64,000 bases of DNA from Sordariomycetes sp. S80-01Y (taxonomy: Eukaryota; Ascomycota; Sordariomycetes). A model generated the notes under the pieces. The model saw nothing but the letters and a program-made list of their open reading frames with translations. It had not been told where the DNA came from and searched no databases. Positions 59,293 to 64,000 of this stretch are shown here, in pieces. The position numbers were made by a program, and so were the translations under genes. The stretch is from NCBI GenBank assembly GCA_037042185.1, contig JAXQJY010000025.1, forward strand, positions 1,426,001 through 1,490,000, written 5' to 3'. Each line of letters opens with the position of its first letter. The first letter of the stretch is position 1.

Positions 59293-61862
59293 ATGGTGGC
59301 GCCGCGAGACTACTACGCGGATCTGGAACTGCCTCCCACGGCGGAGATCCAAGATGTCAAGAAGCAATACCGTAAACTTGGTGCGAAGAAAGCGTCAGGC
59401 ATCTTGGGGACTCTGGCTAACATGGGGCAGCTTTGAAATATCACCCCGACCGAAACCCTGGACGCGAAGCCGAGGTCAACTCCCAATTCCTGATCATCCA
59501 GACTGCGCACGATGTCTTGACCGACCCAGCGAAGAAGGCCAAGTTCGACGGGGAGCGCGGCAGAGGAGTGGCAGGTAAAGCTTCTGGCGTACGAGGCAAC
59601 CCTTGGGCGGACGTTGGAGCACAGTTCCCAACTCCTCCAAGGCGGAACCAACCTGGACGCAACACTGCGTCAGCAGGTGCTGACCGATGGAATACGCGCT
59701 TCTCGTCCGGTGTGCCGCCAACTGCGCGGCAGCAGACGTCGGCCAGTTCCGAGACTCGACGAAATGCGGCCAAGGCCTTCGAGAACATGCGTGCCAAACC
59801 GCAAGCTAAGACCGGAGCTGGAGGAGCCAAGTCGTCGGCGGCACCTCCCCCTACACCACCGCGGACCGAGAGTGCGAGGCAACGCCAACAGGCTTCCTTT
59901 GGTAACAGGAAGAGTGGATATCAGCCTCATGCTTCGGCATTTGGAGATGAACCTCCTGTCACGAACAAGAACTACTCCGCGCGACGCCCAGTTCCGCCTC
60001 GACCACAGCCCGAGTCCCAAGCTCCCGAAGCACCGAAGCACCACCAAGTGAACCATGGAGCGCGGGTGCCGGATCCGTTAAGTCAGTTCAGAGACGCCGG
60101 CGACAACCGCCAGAGCTCTCCATATGTGACCAAATCAGGCGAGAAGACGAATGTCTTCGATGCCAGCATGGGTGAGGCGGTCCGAGGGCAGAGCGAGGCC
60201 CCAAAAGCAACTGACGCAGAGCCAACTGGTGAGTTCCGGCTAGGACGCCCCTACCATATCCATGCTGATCATCTCGAAGCTACGACTGCCAACCCGACCC
60301 GAAAGCCATCAATGTACGAGATACCTTGCAACTTCTATCCCAACCTCCCAGAATTCCACAATCGCTATGCTATTCCCCGGTCGGATATTGAAGTGGTCTA
60401 GAAGACGCTTCAGAAAACAGACACAGTATGCCCCAAGGGGGCCCTACCCAGGACAGCCCCTAGCACAGCTTCAAGCGGAGCAAATCAGAACCCTTGTGTC
60501 AAGCTCACCCCTTTCGAGCTGCAGCAGCGAGCTATTCTCAACGAGCTTATCACTAAGGCGAACACACCACCCGAGAAAAAAACTGCTAGAACCTCTTGCG
60601 ACAAGGATAATGCTAACGCGACCGCTAACAGCTTCGATCTTACCGGCGATGATGATACTACCAAGGCTTCTGCTGAAAAGAGCTTTGCTAAAAGTAGCGT
60701 CGACGATATAAACACTAGTTTTGTGAATGATGACGGACGTACAACCTGGCAATTCAACGCTGGTGGCGCGACACCTACAGAATCCCCAACTCAAGCAAGG
60801 GACCAGCAAGACACGGGCGCGGCGCCGCCGAAGCCTCCACGACCGGATGCCGCCGAGCACACGAACCAGACTCATGATGGAGCATTCCGCGCTGATGCAT
60901 GGAACGATGGATTCGGTTCGCAAACTTTTGCCCCGCCACCACGAACCAACTCAGCTGGCTCCCCATCCAAGACGACCAGACAGAACTCTAGGAAGACCAA
61001 GCCGTCGAAGTCAGCCGGCGGCGACACCACTCAGAATGCAATTCTCATCAACAGTGATGACGAAGAGGAGGATTTCACTTGGACTGGACGAAATGGCCGA
61101 GCTCAGGCTACAAAACCTTCAGAGAGGACCGATAGCCCTCAAGCAATGGACATCGACTCGCCGCCAGCCTCGATGCCAGATGCAAATGGCGTCCGCAACA
61201 TACCCGTGGAACCTTCTCGGCCTGAGTGGCGTTCGGGAGACTTCAATACTGGGAAGAAGGACCCTGAAGAGATGAACAAGAAGCCTGTCAACCTGCCGGC
61301 TGGGGGCTCTGAAGACACCGATGAGTTCCAGGCGAGTTTTGCTGAGTTCAAGAATGTTGCGCCATTTGCCAACGAGGGCGGTGGACTCAAGTCATTCAGC
61401 AACATGAGAGATGAACTACCTTTTGAAAGTAAGCCGTCGGCTCAGATCCCAATCGAGCGGGAGGACGTCGCATCGCAGACTGCACCAAAGCCGTTAGTTC
61501 TCCCCGATCCGCCTCGGGCGCCGCGACCTCCGCCAACAATCGGGGTACCTAATATGAAGACCAATGACTCGACCTGGAGCAAGTACATCCAGGAATTCCA
61601 AGACTATGTGCGAGACTGGGACTTGTTCACTGGGCAGGTCACGGACCATTTCGCTGCGCGGAAGGCTCAGATCAACAAGATGAGAGCGAGCAAGGGGTAC
61701 GGCTTCCTCATTTCTGGCGATGGGGAATGTTCGGAATACTTCACTTCAGTTCAGCAGGATAATGATGTCCGTCGGCGATGGCATGCGGCTTGTGAGGATC
61801 ACGAGCAGCGTCTCCGGGAGTTTATCGCTTGCCGCGACAAGATGGCTACGGAAGGCATTTGA
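59293..61862 (+). CDS. Large DnaJ-domain protein with in-frame TAG
   Basis: Exon 1 is 59293-59380, then a 50-nt intron (GTGCGA...GGGCAG), and the frame then runs to 61862 with one interruption. The J domain is at the N terminus: RDYYADLELPPTAEIQDVKK, KYHPDRNPG with the HPD triad, QTAHDVLTDPAKKAKFD. A long Pro/Ser/Gln-rich middle follows. The C-terminal domain has NVAPFANEGGGLKSF, MRDELPF, APRPPPTIGVP, and EFQDYVRDWDLFTGQVTDHF, as in fungal DnaJ proteins of this type. The same frame holds both halves, separated only by TAG at 60399-60401. Read through, the protein is about 839 residues. Alternatives: a 192-nt in-frame intron (GTGAGT at 60229 to CAG ending 60420) that removes the stop, RNA editing, or a true nonsense lesion leaving about 351 residues. 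J proteins stimulate Hsp70 ATPase. Confidence 0.85.
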
Positions 61863-63332
61863 AGTGTCTTTACCGGCCAAGTGCTTTTTTCTTCCTTTTT
61901 TTTTTTCTGCGAATCATTCCATGATTCATAACGTGGGCTACGACGGTCTACAACTGCTATGGGGCGACAACAAAGATTCCACCGTGGTAGATATCTTCGT
62001 TAGGGACATCCAAGATGACACAGCGGATAGAAGGAGCATGAAGTCAGGAAATGGAGATGTTGGCATTATGGAAGCATTAGGCGTTTGGTATTGATGCATA
62101 TTTTGCGGTGCTTCTTCCTCGTTCTTTGTTGGTCTGTGTCTCGTGGAGGGGCGGGGATGATAGCTTTGAAGGGCAGAAGGGCACCTCGGGACGGGCAGCT
62201 ACTACATGAGGCGTTTGTTTGTAGAGCTAGTTTACAGCCGACAAATAAGCGAAGCCAAACAATCTAATGAGCTAAAGTCACCGTTGAGAGATGGTTGCTC
62301 ATCTTGTGAGCGAGCCTGCGGGCGTGGTTCCAGGCCGCTTGGGTGGCGAACTTCGGGGATAAAAGGAGGAAGATCTCGCGATAGTACTATTAGCTTCTGC
62401 ACAACCACACTCGTAAGAGAAGCGTCCAAGAGAGGACAATTATGCACTCAAGTTTACATGTAGGATTTAGGATTCCCTTTACCTTATGCAAGGCAAACTC
62501 CACAGGAAGGGGTCAACGTAGCTAGGAGCTTGGTAGCTAAGCATGCGCTGGTGCTGTGTGTTTGCCTTCGAGCGTCCTTAGACCACGCGATAGCAGTCCA
62601 GCAGGTGCGCAATACAGAGGAAACTACTACTACTAGTAGAGCGGCCGCTGTTGTGTATCTAGGTACAAACCCATCTGTGTCCCTTCGCTGTTTTGTTGCT
62701 GCTCACCTTGCCATCTCCCTCCCTTTCCGCCCCGCCATCTACCAGTCCTCACCCAACATAACATATAAAATCTCCTGCTATTCACCAGATTTTACTGCGT
62801 CAGACCAAGTAAGTCTTTCTGTTCCCTTTGCTCCCTTGAGCGCTGTTCGACGCGACGATTTCGTTCTACTCTGCCAGTCTCTTAGACTGAGGCCCTACAG
62901 CACATAGACTTTAAGCTGCGGCCTCACCAAGGCATGTTTACTTCCAGGGGCGCATGAGGAGCTTCGTATTCCCTAGGCAGCCTGCCGTTCGCTTGATTCT
63001 TCGTGAAGTGTCGCTTCATCTCGTCTGAGCTTGCTAGCCAACGGGCCACCCCCTCACTTACTCTTATCTTGCACTCACAGTCACCTCAACTCCTCGCGTT
63101 CTACAACTTCATTTATACCTAAGTGCTCTCTCTGGACCCCGCTTCACCGACTCTCGCATTTCGCCTCAACCCCTCCTTGCGTCCGTCCCCTCTGGTCCTG
63201 CTTCTCTCGTCTTTCACCCCCCTCCACAACTCGTCTCAAGGACCCGATCTCTTCTCTTGTTCAAGTCGCTCAATACCCATAGCACAGCTTTGAATCCCGA
63301 TACCAATTGACATCTCTGAGAAGACCATCATT
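61863..63332. other. Intergenic and likely leader of the Myb-like gene
   Basis: 1.5 kb. The right 600 bp are strongly C/T-rich on the plus strand, typical of a fungal promoter and leader. It contains a 14-mer (ACTACTACTAGTAG at 62626-62639) also found upstream of the Zn2Cys6 gene. No gene recognised. Confidence 0.5.
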
Positions 63333-63945
63333 ATGTCTGAAGACAATGGTTCCCCTGCGAAGCAGGGCGCCTGGACTGAGGCCGCCAAGGCAAGCAGGCA
63401 CTCACTATCGAAACACCACCCTATCCAGACTAACCCTATTAACCCAGATGGACTTTCTCTTGCGCGTCATTGCCGTAACCAACGAGAACAAGGCCATCCC
63501 GTGGTCGAAGATCAACGTCCCCGGTCGCACCAAGAAGAGCCTGCAGAACATGTGGACCAAGATCAACAAAGAACTGGAGGAGATTCGGGCGCAGAACGAA
63601 AGCGGCGAGGCTGCTGCCGCTTCTGGGACCCCGACTCGTATTGACCCCCTTCCTTGTGGCGTACCATGCCGTCTGACCTTGTCTCCCAGCTCGCAAACGT
63701 GGCGGTTCTGCCAAGAACAACTTCGACAAGGAGGACGCAACTCCTGCCAAGTCGGCCAAGAGACGTGCTGCCCCGGCTGGTGTGTTCTGTCTAGGACTTG
63801 ATACATAGAGATGACACTGACGACCGTTTTCACAGCTAAAGGCTCCGCCAAGAAGGCCAAGAAGGAGGGCGAGGAGACCAAGGATGGGTTCACCTCCGAT
63901 AACGAGACTGACGTCGCCGTCAAGTCCGAGGACACAGACGGTTGA
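63333..63945 (+). CDS. Small Myb/SANT-like fungal protein
   Basis: Four exons (63333-63389, 63448-63637, 63690-63779, 63836-63945) close to 148 residues. A single Myb/SANT-like helix bundle (residues about 13-60) shows the spaced tryptophans: GAWTEAAK, AIPWSKINVPGRT and NMWTKINKELEE. The C-terminal half is basic, with nuclear-signal-like runs (RKRGGSAKN, AKRRAAPA, KGSAKKAKKEGEE) and an acidic end. This layout is common in small Pezizomycotina nuclear proteins of unknown role, probably DNA- or chromatin-binding. The first intron starts with GC (AAG|GCAAGC) and ends CCCAG; without it the Myb domain would be broken. The gene ends 55 bp before the window edge. Confidence 0.85.
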
Positions 63946-64000
63946 TCTTTCTTCCCCGACCTTCTCAGTGCTCTTTGGTATGGGCAAGTGTGGTATTGCG

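Overview
This is nuclear DNA from a filamentous ascomycete (Pezizomycotina). The genes are split by many short introns (about 45-75 nt) with GT-AG ends and CTNA-type branch sites. Both strands are used and base composition is balanced to slightly GC-rich. The gene set is typical of such fungi: a Zn(II)2Cys6 regulator, STRIPAK MOB3, a CUE-AlkB-GRF protein, a fungal DnaJ and a small Myb-like protein. I cannot name the genus. All exon borders below come from splice motifs and closed reading frames, not from transcripts.

Layout. 1-10.9 kb: long gene-poor stretch with only simple repeats. 10.9-16.8 kb: LSO2/CCDC124, an AKTIP-like E2 variant, an unknown conserved protein and ribokinase. 16.8-24.6 kb: an accessory, decaying patch with a cytochrome P450 whose frame does not close, and an NCS1 purine-cytosine permease pseudogene with several stops. 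24.6-42.7 kb: a dense housekeeping block with RIB7, a CUE-AlkB-GRF oxygenase, PEX7, an MSS116-type helicase, an unknown membrane protein, INCENP, SMC2 and a MOSC-domain protein. 42.7-48.1 kb: gene-free, its right part pyrimidine-rich and probably the promoter and long leader of the next gene. 48.1-64 kb: Zn2Cys6 factor, MOB3/phocein, ZNG1, NOT2, CUE1-like, DnaJ protein and Myb-like protein.

Functional links. INCENP (chromosomal passenger complex) and SMC2 (condensin) are divergent and share a 438-bp promoter carrying an inverted pair of forkhead cores and an ACGCGT box. The AlkB gene and PEX7 are divergent, as are MOB3 and ZNG1. Most other neighbours look unrelated in function.

Most unusual points: a single in-frame TAG inside the DnaJ gene that lies in the loop of a predicted hairpin (candidate A-to-I recoding, with a retained-intron alternative); the INCENP/SMC2 shared promoter; a phase-neutral NOT2 exon that starts with its own ATG; a GC-AG intron; a 12-nt microexon; and the decaying P450/permease patch.
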